Of a DNA stretch of 64,000 bases, positions 33,980 to 45,977 are shown piece by piece. The notes below the pieces were generated by a model. That model saw only the letters and a list, made by a program, of their open reading frames with translations. It was not told where the DNA came from and ran no database searches. The translations under genes and the position numbers were made by a program. Each line of letters starts with the position of its first letter. Positions within the stretch are counted from its first letter, which is position 1. This stretch comes from Stomoxys calcitrans (taxonomy: Eukaryota; Arthropoda; Insecta; Diptera; Muscidae): NCBI RefSeq assembly GCF_963082655.1, contig NC_081555.1, forward strand, positions 152,673,738 to 152,737,737, in the 5' to 3' direction.

Positions 33980-34491
33980 TTGTGTGGACTGCAAATTAAA
34001 AACGTTACTTGCATAATTTTCCAAACAACACGTTTCGAAAATTACCACAATCCAAACGGCTCTGGGAGGATGAAAAGTCTGTTTAGCTGTTTGTTGAAAT
34101 TATTTGTGGCATTTGAGATTAAGAGAAAAGTTTTAGCATTTGTTTTGTTGCTTCATTTTCCACTTCATTGCCAGTAAGACTTAGCAGCCAGATTAAAGGT
34201 GAGACTAATTAAATTTAATCATAACGGCCAGATTGTCCAGAATATATTTTCAGGCGATTAGCGAGGGCAGATAGGGGGAAAAGAAGAACTCTATTTAAAT
34301 TTATAGATAATCTGCAACACTAACAAATTTTTTAGTTATTCTATTAAAGCCTTCTTATTAGTGATAATCCATGGTGATTGAAAACAAACTCTTTGGCAAT
34401 CGAACAGACCAGCTAATGGACAAGGCTTGATCCTTTGAACATTTTCAGTAGATCAAGAAAGTATACTCTTCGATGTTGTAAATGGATATTT

Positions 34492-35857
34492 AACAAGTAA
34501 GAGCGTGCTATTGAGTTGCCCAAAAAGTAATTGCGGATTTTTTAAAAGAAAGTAAATACATTTTTAATAAAACTTAGAATGAACTTTAATCAAATATACT
34601 TTTTTTACACTTTTTTTCTAAAGCTAGCTAAAAGTAACAGCTGATAACTGACAGAAGAAAGAATGCAATTACAGAGTCACAAGCTGTGAAAAAATTTGTC
34701 AACGCCGACTATATGAAAAATCCGCAATTACTTTTTGGGCAACAATAAGTTCGGCCGGGCCGATCGCATTTATCGAGTTCTATGCGCGATGTCTGTTCAT
34801 ATAAAGTTATAGTCCGATTCGGACCATAAATGCATACTGAACATTGTAGAAGTCATTATGTAATATTTCAGTTCATTCGGATAAAAATTGCGCCTTATAG
34901 GGGCTCAAGAAGCAAAATTGAGAGATAAGTTTATATGGGAGCTGTATCAAGCTATTGATCGATTCAGACCAAATTAGTCATGAGGGAAGACGTTGTACAA
35001 AATTTCTTCCAAATCTGATGAGATTTGCGCCCACTAGAGGCTCAAGAATTCAAGACCCAAAGTCGGTTTATATGGCAGCTATATCAGGTTGTACACCGAT
35101 TTGCGCAATACTTAGCACAGTTGTTGGAAATAATATCAAAACTCTATGTGGACAATTTTAGTCAAATCGGGGGAGAATTGCGATTCTAGAGGCTCAAGAA
35201 TTCAAGACCCAAGATCGGTTTATATGGCAGCTATACCAGATTATGAATCGATTTTAATCATACTTAGAACAGTTGTTGGAAGTGCTACCAAAACACTACG
35301 TACAAAATTTCAGTCAAATCGGACGAGAATTGCGCCCTCTATAGACTCGAGAAGTCAAGACCCAAGATCGGCTTATATTGCAGCTATATCAAAACATAGA
35401 CTGATTTGAACCACACTTAGCGGAGTTGTTGGAAGTGATACCAAAACTCCACGTGCAAAATTACAGTCATATCGGACGAAAATTGCGCCCTCTAGAAGCT
35501 CAAGAAGTCGAGACCCAAGATCGGTTAATATGACAGCGATATCAAGACATAGACCGATTTGGCCCATTTACAATCCCAACTGACCAACACTGCTATAAAG
35601 TATTTGTGCAAAATTTCAAGCGGCTAGCTTTATTCCTTCGAAAGTTAGCGTGCTTTCGACAGACGGACGGACGGATGGACGGACGGACGGACAGACGGAC
35701 GGACGGGCAGACGGGCGTCCATGGCTAGATCGACTTAAAATGACATGACGATCAAAAATATATATATTTTGTGGGGTCTCAGACGCTTAGTTCGAGGTGT
35801 TACAAACAGAATGACGAAATTAGTATACCCTCATCCTATCGTGGAGGGTATAAAAAT
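34492..35857 (-). mobile_element. INE-1-like element, family B, reversed, hosting a MITE
   Basis: AACAAGTAAGAGCGTGC is followed by the MITE and then AAGTTCGGCCGGGCCG. The segment with TATACCCTCCACCATGG has been lost right after the palindrome. About five B monomers follow, then an ACGGACGGAC tract (35657-35715) and CCTATCGTGGAGGGTATA. Confidence 0.9.
34511..34745 (+). mobile_element. Mariner-type MITE, copy 3, inside family B
   Basis: 235 bp, flanked by TA (34509-34510 and 34746-34747). Removing it and one TA restores GCGTGCTAAGTTCGG, the normal B/A tip. The right TIR has lost two bases (GGGCAACAA) and the left reads TTGAGTTGCCC. Confidence 0.94.
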
Positions 35858-36455
35858 ATTATAAATGGAATGACAAAATGAATATTCCCCAGTCTTTCAA
35901 TGTTAGCCATTAAAAAACCCTATAAACTCTGCCTTTATCTGCTCAGCAATCAGTTTACCAGTCCAACATGTATTTGCTTGAGCTCTGATATTTGTTCGTA
36001 TTTGTTTAGTGCAGTGTAAAGACACACAAATACGCGAAATGCCAATATTTTACTGTAACAAATTAACTTTGACACCTCAAATTCATGACAAATCCGGATA
36101 TACATCCAATCTTCACCATGCGACCGACCATGGCTATAAAAACCATTTTAGGTGGATTTTAAATAGATTAAATAAATAATAGATTTCGTTTTATTTTTCG
36201 TACGTAGGCATAATGCAATGGACCACCTGTAGTAACGAATCAATTAAACGAATGTTTATTCCAACTAACGACTTCAATAAAGTGTTTTTAGTTGCTTGAA
36301 TTCCCATTTGATTTTATAAAAAAAAAAAATTGTTTTTTTTTTGGCATTTATATGGACAAGAAGGTTTTGTTATGAAACTGCATGTGACATGTGTGGCAAC
36401 AAGCATTTTAAATATTTAATTGATGAACATGCGAGGCTATTAGTGAAATAAAAAA
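35858..36455. other. Unassigned AT-rich DNA
   Basis: A GGAATGACAAAATGAATATT string near 35866 looks like a small A-type hairpin-end remnant. The rest is unrecognised. Confidence 0.45.
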
Positions 36456-36456
36456 A

Positions 36457-38545
36457 ACAGGTAAATAGCCATTAAGTTCGGCGGGGACGAACTTTGGATA
36501 CCCACCACCTCGGTTATATATGTAAAACACCTTTCATCAAAANNNNNNNNNNNNNNNNNNNNNNNNNNNNNNNNNNNNNNNNNNNNNNNNNNNNNNNNNN
36601 NNNNNNNNNNNNNNNNNNNNNNNNNNNNNNNNNNNNNNNNNNNNNNNNNNNNNNNNNNNNNNNNNNNNNNNNNNNNNNNNNNNNNNNNNNNNNNNNNNNN
36701 NNNNNNNNNNNNNNNNNNNNNNNNNNNNNNNNNNNNNNNNNNCGAACTTTGGATACCCACCACCTCGGTTATATATGTAAAACACCTTTCATCAAAATTC
36801 GGTGAAAATTTCATACCTTATGACCCATATCAGTTATATCAAAACATGTTCCGATTTGGACCAAATAGTAATAAGTACAGTAGCTATATCTAAAAATTAA
36901 CCGATCTGAACCATATACGACAAAGATGTTGAAAAGCCTAACATAAGTTACTATGTAAAATTTCAGTGAAATTGGATTATAAATGCGCTTTTTATGGGGC
37001 AAAGACTTTAAATCGAGAGATCGGTCTACATGGCAGCTATATTCAAATCTGGATCGATCTGGGCAAAATTGAAGAAGGACGTCGAAGAGCCTAACTAAAC
37101 TCACTGTCTCAAATTTCAGCGACATCGGACAATAAATGCGTCTTTATGGCCCCAAAACCTAAAACCTAGATATCGGTCTATATGGCAGCTATATCTACAT
37201 TTGGACCGATCTGTGCGATATTGCAGATGTATGTCAAGGGGCTTAACTTAACTCACTGTCCCAAATTTCGGCGACATCGGACAAAAAATGAGCATTTTAT
37301 GGGCCCAAAACCTTAAATCAAGAACTCGGTCTATATAGCAGCTATATCCAAATCTGAACCGATCTGGGCCAAATTGAAGAAAGATGTCGAGGGGCCTAAC
37401 GCAACTCACTGTCCCAAATTTCAGCAAAATCGGGTAATAAATGTGGCTTTTGTGGGCCTAACACCATAAATCGGAGGATCGGTCTATATGGCAGCTATAT
37501 CCAAATCTGAACCGATCTGGGCCAAATTGACAAAGGATGTCGAAGGGCCTAACACAACTCACTGTCCCGAATTTCAGTGGAATCGGATAAAAGATGTGGC
37601 TTTTATGGGGCCTTAGACCCTAAATCGGAGGGTCGGTCTATATGGCAGCTATATCCAAAATCTAGACCGATCTGAGCCAAATTAACGAAGAATGTCGATG
37701 GGCCTAACACAATTCACTGCACCGAATTTCATCAAAATCGGATAATAAATGTGGCTTTTGTGGGCCTAAGACCCTAAACCGGAGGATCGGTCTATATGGC
37801 AGCTATATCCAAATCTGAACCGATCTGGACCAAATTAAAGAAACACGTCAAAGGGTCTAAGACAACTCACTGTCCCAAATTTCAGCGAAATCGGACCATA
37901 AATGTGGCTTTTATGGGTCTTAGACCCTAAATCGGAGGATCGGTCTATATGGCAGCTATATCCAAATCTGGACCGATCTAAGCCAAATTGACAAAGGATG
38001 TCGAAGGGCCTAACACAACTCACTGTCCCAAATTTCAGCGAAATCGGACAATAAATGTGGCTTTTATGGGCCTTAGACCCTAAATCGGAGGATCGGCGTA
38101 TATGGCAGCTATATCCAAATCTGGACCGATCTGAGCCAAATTGACAAAGGATGTCGACGGGCCTAACACAACTCACTGTCCCAAATTTCAACAAAATCGG
38201 ATAATAAATGTGGCTTTTATGGGCCTAAGACCCTAAATCGGCGGATCGGTCTATATGGGGGCTATATCAAGATATAGTCCGATATAGCCCATCTTCGAAC
38301 TTAACCTGCTTATGGACAAAAAAAAGAATCTGTGCAAAATTTCAGCTCAATATCTCTATTTTTAAAGACTGTAGCGTGATTTCAACAGACAGACGGACAG
38401 ACGGACGGACATGGCTAGATCGTCTTAGATTTTTACGCTGATCAAGAATATATATACTTTATAGGGTCGGAAATGGATATTTCGATGTGTTGCAAACGGA
38501 ATGACAAAATTAATATACCCCCATCCTTCGGTGGTGGGTATAAAA
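36457..38545 (-). mobile_element. INE-1-like element, family A, reversed, with assembly gap
   Basis: Starts AACAGGTAAATAGCCATTAA with a weak palindrome TTCGGCGGGGACGAA and TACCCACCACCTCGG, contains the N run near its start, then about nine A monomers. It ends ACAGACGGACAGACGGACGG, the conserved segment and ATCCTTCGGTGGTGGGTATA. The units at 37500-38200 are very similar to each other. Confidence 0.88.
36543..36742. other. Assembly gap, 200 N
   Basis: Exactly 200 N, a placeholder length. The 55 bases before it (36488-36542) and after it (36743-36797) are the same, so the true gap may be zero or the flanks may be one redundant sequence. Confidence 0.97.
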
Positions 38546-39647
38546 AACAGGTAAAAAGCCATTAAGTTCGGCGGGGCCGAACTTTGAATACCCACCACCT
38601 CGGGTATATGTGTAAACCACCTTTCATCAAAATCCGGTTTAAATTGCATACCTTCTGTCCTACAGCAGTTGTATGTTCCGATTTGGACCAAATACTAATA
38701 AGTACAAGTCAATGTTCAATTGTGTATAACAAAATATTGGTCTTTTTCGAAGCTATAACTAAAAATAAACCGACCTGAACCATATGCGACACGGATGTTG
38801 AAAAGCCTACCACAACGAACTCTCCCAAATCTCGGCGAAATCAGACAATAAATGCGCCTTTTATGGGCCCAAATCCTTATATCGAGAGATCGGTCAATAT
38901 GACAGCTATATTTAAATCTGCACCGATCTGGGCCAAATTGAAGAAGGACGTCGAAGAGCCTAACGTAACTCACTGTCTCAAATTTCGGCAAAATCGGACA
39001 ATAAATGTGTCTATTATGGCCCCAAAACCTAAAACCGAGAGATCGGTCTATATGGCAGCTATATCCCAATCTGGACTGATCTGGACCAAATTGACGATGG
39101 ATGTCAAGGGGCCTAACACAACGCACTGTCGCAAATTTCAGCAAAATTGGATAATAAATGTGGTTTTTATGGGCCTAAGACCCTAAATCGGAGGATCGGT
39201 CTATATGGTAGCTATATCCAAATCTGGACCGATCTGAGCCAAATTGACGAAGGATGTCGAAGGGCCTAACACAACTCACTGTCCCAAATTTCAGCAAATT
39301 TCATCGGATAATAAATGTGGCTATTATTGGCCTAAGACCCTAAATCGGCGGATCGGTCTATATGGGGGCTATATAAAAATAAAGTCCGCTATAGACCAAC
39401 TTCGAACTTAACCTGCTTATGGACAAAAGAAAGAATCTGTGCAAGGTTTCAGCTCAATATCTCTATTTTTGAAGACTGCAGTGTGATTTTAACAGACAGA
39501 CGGATGGACATGTCTAGATCGTCTTAGGTTTTTACGCTGATCAAGAATATATATACTTTATAGGATCGGAAATGGATATTTCGATGTGTTGCAGACGGAA
39601 TGACAAAATGAATATACCCCCATCCTTCGGTGATGGGTATAAAAAAA
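38546..39647 (-). mobile_element. INE-1-like element, family A, reversed, second of a head-to-tail pair
   Basis: Follows the previous A element directly: GGTGGGTATAAAA then AACAGGTAAAAAGCC. It carries TTCGGCGGGGCCGAA, about four monomers, an ACAGACAGACGGATGGAC tract and ATCCTTCGGTGATGGGTATA. Both copies have the same AACAGGTAAAnAGCCATTAA tip. Confidence 0.88.
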
Positions 39648-39649
39648 TG

Positions 39650-39913
39650 CAACTTTTACCCATTAACATTCCACTAAGAAACAGGAGAAAACTTCTCACT
39701 TATCAATGAGTGCAATCCGATTCAAATTTTAAGCTCAGTGATAAGGGACCTTTTTTTTATAGCCGCGTCCGAACGGCGTGCAGCAGTGCGACGCCAGCAT
39801 TAGCAGATGAAAACCACCGCTGAAAATTTATTCTGATGGTCTCGCCGGGATTTGAACCCTGGCGTTCAGCGCCAAAGGCTGACATGCTAACCTCTGTGCT
39901 ACGGTGGCCTCCA
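39650..39913 (-). mobile_element. SINE, reversed, internally deleted
   Basis: Tail CCATTAACATTCCACTAAG, body AGCCGCGTCCGAACGGCGTG, B-box complement GGGATTTGAACCC and A-box complement CTAACCTCTGTGCTACGG, ending GTGGCCTCC. About 55 bp of the body is missing after AGTGCGAC. Confidence 0.85.
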
Positions 39914-41306
39914 GGGTAATAAGTAAGCTGAGGATTGGTCTCTACGGCAGCTTTATCTAGATATACCCCGATCTGAACCATATTCGAGACAGATGTTGGG
40001 AGTCTTTATACAACTCGCTGTTCCAAAATTTCAGAGAAATCGGGTAATAAATGCGCTTGATATAGGCCTAAGACCCAAAATTGGTAGATGGGTCTATTTG
40101 GCAGCTATATCCAAATATGTTCCGATCAAGACCATTTTTGGTTCGGATATCGACGGGCCTTATAAAACTCACTGTTCTGGATTGCAACGAAAATCGGTAT
40201 TAATTGCGCCTGTTATAGGCTTAAGACCATTAATCGGTACATCGGTCTATATGGAAGCTATGTGTAAATATGTTCCGACATACACCATATCAGGATCAGA
40301 TTTCGAGGCCTCTAGTGCAACTCACTGTTTCAAATTTTATCAAAATCGGAAAATAAATGCCCCTTTTATGGTCTTTAGACCCTATAGATGAATATCGGTC
40401 TATATGGCAGCTATATCTAAATATAGACCGATCTGAATCATATTTGGAACGGATGTTGTGAGTCTTGATACAACTCCCTGTTCAAAAATTCAGCGAAGTC
40501 AGGTAATAAATTCGCCTGTTATAGGCTTAAGACCCTCAATCGGTATATCGGTCTTTATGACAGCTATATATGTAAATATGGTCCCAAAACACCCTATTGG
40601 GATCGGATGTGGAGGTCCCTAGTGCCAATCACTGCATTAAATTTCAGCAAAATGGGAGAATAAATGCGATCTTTATGTCTTTAGACCCTAAAGCTGGAGA
40701 TCGGTTTATTTGACAGCTGTATCTAAATATAACCCGATCTGGACCATATTCGGGACATATGTGGGGAGTCTTGATACAACTCACTGTTCTAAATTTCGCG
40801 AAGTCGGGTAATTAATGCACCTGTTATAGGCTTAAAACCCAAAATCGCCAGAACGGTCTAGATGGCAGCTATATCCAATTATGTACCGATCTAAACCATT
40901 TATGGTTCGGATATCGGCGGGCTTAATTAAACTCTCTATGCCAAATTTCAGCGAAAATGGGTATCAAATGCACCTGCATTAGGCTCCAGACCCTAAATCG
41001 GCAAATCAGTCTGTATGGCAGCTATATCTAAATATAATCTGATGAAGCCCATTCAAGAACTAAGCCGGCGTGCAGCAAAAAGACGTATCTGTACCAAATT
41101 TCAGCTCAATATCTCAATTTTTAAAGGCTGTGGAGTGATTAAAGCAGACGGACGGACAGACACACGGACATCGTTAAATCGTCTTAGAATTTTAGGACGA
41201 TCCGGAATATATATACTTTTTTGGGTCGGAAATGGATATTTCGATGTGTTACAATCGGAATAACTAATTGAATATACCCCCTGTCCTATAGTAGTGGGTA
41301 TAAAAG
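39914..41306 (-). mobile_element. INE-1-like element, family A2 variant, reversed, 5'-less
   Basis: About eight monomers with TATAGGCTTAAGACC-type sequence, then GCAGACGGACGGACAGACAC, the conserved segment with GACGATCCGGAATATATATA and CCTATAGTAGTGGGTATA. The palindrome tip is missing where the SINE abuts. Confidence 0.8.
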
Positions 41307-41307
41307 G

Positions 41308-42085
41308 GCATTTAGTTCGTGCGGGTCAAAACTTTAGATACCCACCACCAAGGGTATATAAACAACATATCATAAAAACCCAGTGAAAAAATCACGATTT
41401 TTAACCTTTGGCAGCTGTAACGAAATATAATCTGATTTGGACCAAATTCGGCACAATATACTGTTAAACATATCCGCAAGATCTTGTAACAGTACAGTCT
41501 TAGATGGGTTCAAGACCAAGCAGCTATATATTCCAATGTGATCCGAACTGTATTATATTCAGGGAGGATGTGATGGGATTTCACATTGCTCACTCCACTT
41601 AATTTTAACAATTCGGGTATTGAATACGCTTTTATGGGTGATAGACCTTCAATCGGGAGATCGGGTTATATACAGATATTCCGATTTAAGGTGTCAGCCC
41701 AATAAAAGCCGCATTTACGATAGCCAAAAACGGTCCTAACTAAACCATACTTGACACGAACTTGTATGGGCTAAACACAGCTCACTGTGTTGAATATCGG
41801 CCAAATCGTTTAATAAATGCGGCTTTTATTGAGCTGAGACCTTGAATCGGAATATTTGTACATATTGAGGATATGTTAGAATATACACTGGTTTGGAATA
41901 TATTCATCACGGATGTCGGGGATCTAAGCACAAGTCATTGTGCCAAACGAAATCGGGTAATAAATGCAGCTTTCATGTGCCTAAGACCATAAATCCGGAA
42001 ATCGGTCTATATGGGGGCTGTATTAAGATATAGACCGACTTAAATCCTATTGAGCACGGTTATCGAGAATTTTTGGAAAAAAAGT
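41308..42085 (-). mobile_element. INE-1-like element, A-like variant, distal half, reversed
   Basis: Tip remnant TTAGTTCGTGCGGGTCAAAA and TACCCACCACCAAGGGTATA, then four to five very diverged monomers. It ends, without (GTCY)n or hairpin, against a family B fragment of the opposite orientation. Confidence 0.7.
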
Positions 42086-42089
42086 CTGT

Positions 42090-42680
42090 GCTTAATTTTG
42101 TCTGTAGTATTGTGTTATGATTTTCAATAACTGTGCTAAGCACGGTCCGAATCGGTCTATAACCTGATATAGTCCCATATCAACCGATCTCTCGATTTGA
42201 TTTCTTGAGCCGCTGGAAACCTAAATTTTCATCCGATTTGGCTGAAATTTTGTACGTAGTGTTCTGTTATGGTTTCTAACAATAATGTTAAGTACGGTCC
42301 GAATCGGTCTATAACCTGATATAGCTGCTATATAAAGCGATCTCCCGATTTGACTTCTTAAACTCCTGGAAGCCGCAATTTTTGTCCGATTTGGCTGAAA
42401 TTTAGCACAAAGTATACTGTTATGACTTCTAGCCACTGTGTCAAGTACGGTAGAAATCAGTCTGCAACCTAAAATAGCTCCCATATAAACCAATCTCCCG
42501 ATTTGACTTCTTGAGGCCTTGCAGGCCGCAATTTTTGTCCGACTAGGCTTAAATTTTGCAAAGAGTGTTGTGTTATGACTTCCAACATCTGTGCCAAGTA
42601 CGGTCCAAATCAGTCTACTACCTGGTATTGCACCCATATAAACCTGCCTCTCGATTAGACTTGTTCGGTTCCTACTACGC
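42090..42680 (+). mobile_element. INE-1-like family B monomers, fragment
   Basis: Three to four B-type monomers (AACCTGATATAGCTGCTATA, CCCGATTTGACTTCTT). Neither terminus is present. Confidence 0.75.
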
Positions 42681-42857
42681 TTTCATCTGCTTCTTCCACA
42701 AAACGTTGGGATTTTGGTCGAAGTCGGTCCGGTTTGGAGTAGTTTGAAATACTTTGGTCAGTTGTAAATTGATTCACAAATATGGGTAAGCAGGGGAAGA
42801 GCTCAAGGAGGTGTACTGTCTCCTCTCCTCTTCTTTGGAATATAGTCATTATCCAAA

Positions 42858-43159
42858 TTGCAAATTTTGCCTATGAACAACCCACTAAGGACCAGGGGCA
42901 AACTTCTCACATATCAATGTGTGCAGTCCGATTCAAGTTTAAGCTCAATAATATGGGGCCTCCTTTTTATAGCCGAGTCCAAACGGCATGCCGCAGTTCG
43001 ACACCTCTTTGGAGAGAAGCTTTACATGGCGTAGTACCTCACAAGTGTTGCCAGCATTAGTAGGGGAAAACCACAGCTGAAAATTTTTTCTGATGGTCTC
43101 GCCAGGATTCGAACCCAGGCGTTGAGCGTCATGCTAACCTCTGCGCTACGGTGGCCTCC
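42858..43159 (-). mobile_element. SINE, reversed, nearly complete
   Basis: Tail (CCTATGAACAACCCACTAAG), body (TATAGCCGAGTCCAAACGGC, GACACCTCTTTGGAGAGAAG), B-box complement GGATTCGAACCC and A-box complement CTAACCTCTGCGCTACGGTG. Nine bases of the anticodon-arm region (AGGCGGACA in sister copies) are deleted, so the A-to-B-box distance is shorter. Confidence 0.88.
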
Positions 43160-44912
43160 ATTAACAATATATGATTGTCTCCGGAAGGAAAAGGTGTAAA
43201 AGTGGTCGCGTATGCTGATGACGTGGCAATTGCGTTTGGGGGAAAGTTTCCCAGCACTCTAAGAGATATACTTCCGGAAGTTCCACGTGAAACAGCAAAG
43301 TGAGCTACCGAAAGTGGTCTAGGTATAAATCCGTGCAAGACAGAAGTAGTTCGTTTCAGCAGGAGATACAAGTTGGCTACAGAGGAACCTGTCTCCTTTG
43401 GTGGAGAGAATGTTCCATTTACAGAAAGCTCAAAATACCTGAGTGTTTTGCTGGACAAGAAATTGAACTTAAAATCCATCATTTTGCAAAGAGCATGAAA
43501 GGCAACTCTTGCCCTATACATCTGCAAGAGAGCCAAAAGTTGGGGGTTTAGACCGCATGTCATGCACTGGGTATATGCTGCTGTTGTCAGAACTATAATG
43601 CTATATGGTGTTGTGGGCTGGTGGACGGCGCTTCAAAAATCCACCTACTCTTCAGTACTCAACCGGATCCAAAGGATGGCTTGTTTGTGCATCACAACCG
43701 CACTGAGGACGACACCATCTAATGCACTGAATTTAATGCTACATCTAATGCCCCTGTACATTGTGGTTCGACAAATTACAGCGACCACTGCAGTGAGGTT
43801 AAGGGAGCTTTCTCATAGGTCATGTGGCGGCTACGGACACTGTGCAATCCTTGATACAATATCCGATGTTTCAGGCAGTGTGGATTACACCCTACCTGAG
43901 CCGCTTTTTGATAAAAAGAACTGTATCACTATTCCTGATAGAATCGATTTGAACTACGATATCCCTGGTAACTGAAGGTATATAGACTTCTATACGGATG
44001 GTTCCAAACTAAACGACCAGGTGTGCTTTGGGGTGCACTCTAAAGATGAAGAAGTGGTCATATAGAAAAGGTTACCCCACCACTGCAGTGTGTATCAAGC
44101 GGAGATCCTTGCAATAAAGGAAGTGGTGGAATGGCTATGATATAATGCCATAACGACGATTGGCATAAATATCTTCTCAGACAACGAGGCTGCCATTAAA
44201 TCGTTAGAGAACGTAATTCTGAACACAAAAACCACCCGCAACTGTCACAGATCTCTCAGCGAGATGTCTGAACAGTTCAAAATTAACCTATTCTGGGTGC
44301 CGGGCCACAGAGATATCCCAGGGTATTGTAAAGCGGACGAGCTTGCGAGACTAGGAACTACCTTACACCATCCAGGGACACTGGAATCTGTGGGTATGAC
44401 TGCAAGCTGAGTTTTCAGGACCAGGCCCAAAGGACAACGAAAGATAGATGATCAAAAAGAGGGGCCTGCAAGCATTTCAAAACTATGTGACATAATCTAG
44501 ACTTGAAGAGGTCTACAACTTTGCTGTCACTGGCAAGAACAGACGTCTCGGTCATTGTGTCTGTCATGACAGGTCTCTGTCTCATCGGAAAACATGCTGA
44601 CAGACTGAAGGATGCCAGCAACGACTATTGCAGAAGCTGTGAGGACATCGAAGAAGAAGAGACAACAGAACCTCCTGCGCGTGTGTCCCGCATTACCAGT
44701 TAGAAAGAGTTTTACTTGAGGTTCTCATTTATTTGAGAAGCTGTCTGATTTAGCGGATGTGAACATTCTCAAGTTGTTGGGTTTTTTAAAGTGATCTGGA
44801 TGGCTCAACGGTAGGAACTAGAAGGCATCTTCCTTTTTCAGCTCCTGTGGTATCACAATGGACGAAAACGGCAGCGTATGATGGCCAGACTCAACCTATC
44901 CCAACCTAAACC
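43160..44912 (+). pseudogene. Non-LTR retrotransposon: RT end, RNase H, tail
   Basis: 5'-truncated LINE that begins just before RT motif C: AYADDVAIAFGG with the catalytic YADD at 43211-43222. Next come HVMHWVYAAVVRTIMLYG (near 43558) and RIQRMACLCITTALRTTPS. An RNase H domain follows: DFYTDGSKLNDQ from 43985, SVYQAEILAIKE near 44090, NIFSDNEAAIKSLE near 44170 and WVPGHRDIPGYCKADELA from about 44294, so the acidic residues are visible. At least four stops or shifts separate the parts. The tail ends CTCAACCTATCCCAACCTAAA. RNase H places it with I/LOA/R1-type LINEs. It is dead but better kept than the 6.2-kb relative. Confidence 0.85.
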
Positions 44913-44984
44913 GATTCGGAGGATAATTGCCACAAAGAATTCCCTTATGGAAAACTTTTCCCTTTAACTTAATATAGTTTGTGT

Positions 44985-45056
44985 AAATTTTTAGGAAAAT
45001 CCATGGTAGTGGGTTTCCATGATTCGGCCCAGCCGAACATGGCACGCTTCAACTTG
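44985..45056 (+). mobile_element. INE-1-like distal terminus, divergent
   Basis: CCATGGTAGTGGGTTTCCAT, then ATTCGGCCCAGCCGAA and GGCACGCTTCAACTTGG. This is the same variant as 31430-31490, with GTGGGTTTCC in place of GTGGGTATCC. Confidence 0.6.
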
Positions 45057-45484
45057 GCTTTGTATGTGCTTGATCACTGTATATATTTTATGTCTGATAT
45101 TAATATGCTTACCCTAATCACTTATAATAATGCGGTTTTTGTTTCCATTCTAACATTTCTACTGTCGATTTTTATTGTTGATAAGTTTTCTGTCAACACT
45201 TGAGTATGGCAGTATAGGATAGAAAACATTTAACATTGGGGTACTTTTTGAATAATTTGTACGGAAATTAGGCAAGTTCGGCTCGAAGACGGGATATATT
45301 GGACTATATCTTAATACAATTCCCAATTAAGATAGACTGTCCATTGCACTTGTTGAGCTTAAAAATGGTGTATTTTATTTAACTCTACCCCAACCGGGCC
45401 CGCTCCACTGCGCCTTCTTTAACTCTCTAATATCTTTTTAGAGTGCAGACACTTCGCCCTGAATGCGGATATCGAATTCGTGCC
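45057..45484. other. Unassigned DNA with an A-like scrap
   Basis: 45270-45320 (GGCAAGTTCGGCTCGAAGAC, ATATTGGACTATATCTTAAT) resembles the first bases of an A element body. The rest is not recognised. Confidence 0.4.
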
Positions 45485-45725
45485 ATTGTAGCCTATGACA
45501 CTGAACTCGTTCAAATCCTGACAAGAACATCGAACAAAGCGGTGTTTATCCCCTCTTAATGTTGGCGACATTTGCGAGGTACAATGCCATATATGGTCAT
45601 ATAAAAAAATTTCCCCAAAGAGGTGTCGCATTGCGGGACGCCGTTCGGACTCGGGTATAAAAAAAGGTGCATTTATTGATGTGTGAGAATTCGCCCCATC
45701 TCGGTTCCTGGTGGTAATGTTCTTC
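45485..45725 (+). mobile_element. SINE, old diverged copy
   Basis: The head remnant CCTATGACACTGAACTCGTT has lost the A-box, and the B-box is degraded (CGTTCAAATCC). The body AGAGGTGTCGCATTGCGGGA and CGCCGTTCGGACTCGG and part of the tail remain. Confidence 0.75.
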
Positions 45726-45742
45726 TTTAGGGTATCTAAATA

Positions 45743-45977
45743 TTGGGTTGCCCAAAAAGTAATTGCGTATTTTTCATATAGTCGGCGTTGACAAATTTTT
45801 TCACAGCTTGTGACTCTGTAATTGCATTCTTTTTTCTGTCAGTTATCAGCTGTTACTTTTAGCTTGCTTTAGAAAAAAGTGTAAACAAATTATATTTGAT
45901 TAAAGTTCATTCTAAGTTTTATTAAAAATGCATTTACTTTCTTTTAAAAAATCCGCATTACTTTTTGGGCAACCCAA
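45743..45977 (-). mobile_element. Mariner-type MITE, copy 4
   Basis: 235 bp, flanked by TA (45741-45742, 45978-45979), opposite internal orientation to copies 1-3. TIRs TTGGGTTGCCCAAAAAGTAA on both sides. It lies next to family C sequence (TTATATAGCGTATGTTTCC). Confidence 0.93.

Larger units (their letters stand above)
33368..34491. other. Unassigned DNA
   Basis: Single-copy-looking. It holds a poly-C run and a (GT)n run but no recognised gene. The frames at 33647-34177 show no domain. Confidence 0.45.

Noticed and set aside
33647..34177. Short frames in unassigned DNA
   Set aside because: No motif and no coding bias seen; AT-rich with homopolymers.
36440..36814. Frames reading through the N run
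   Set aside because: Translated from unknown bases; the flanks are family A tips.
37835..38194. 119-codon minus-strand frame with repeats of CHIDRSSDLGS type
   Set aside because: Same cause in family A; no start context and no family known.
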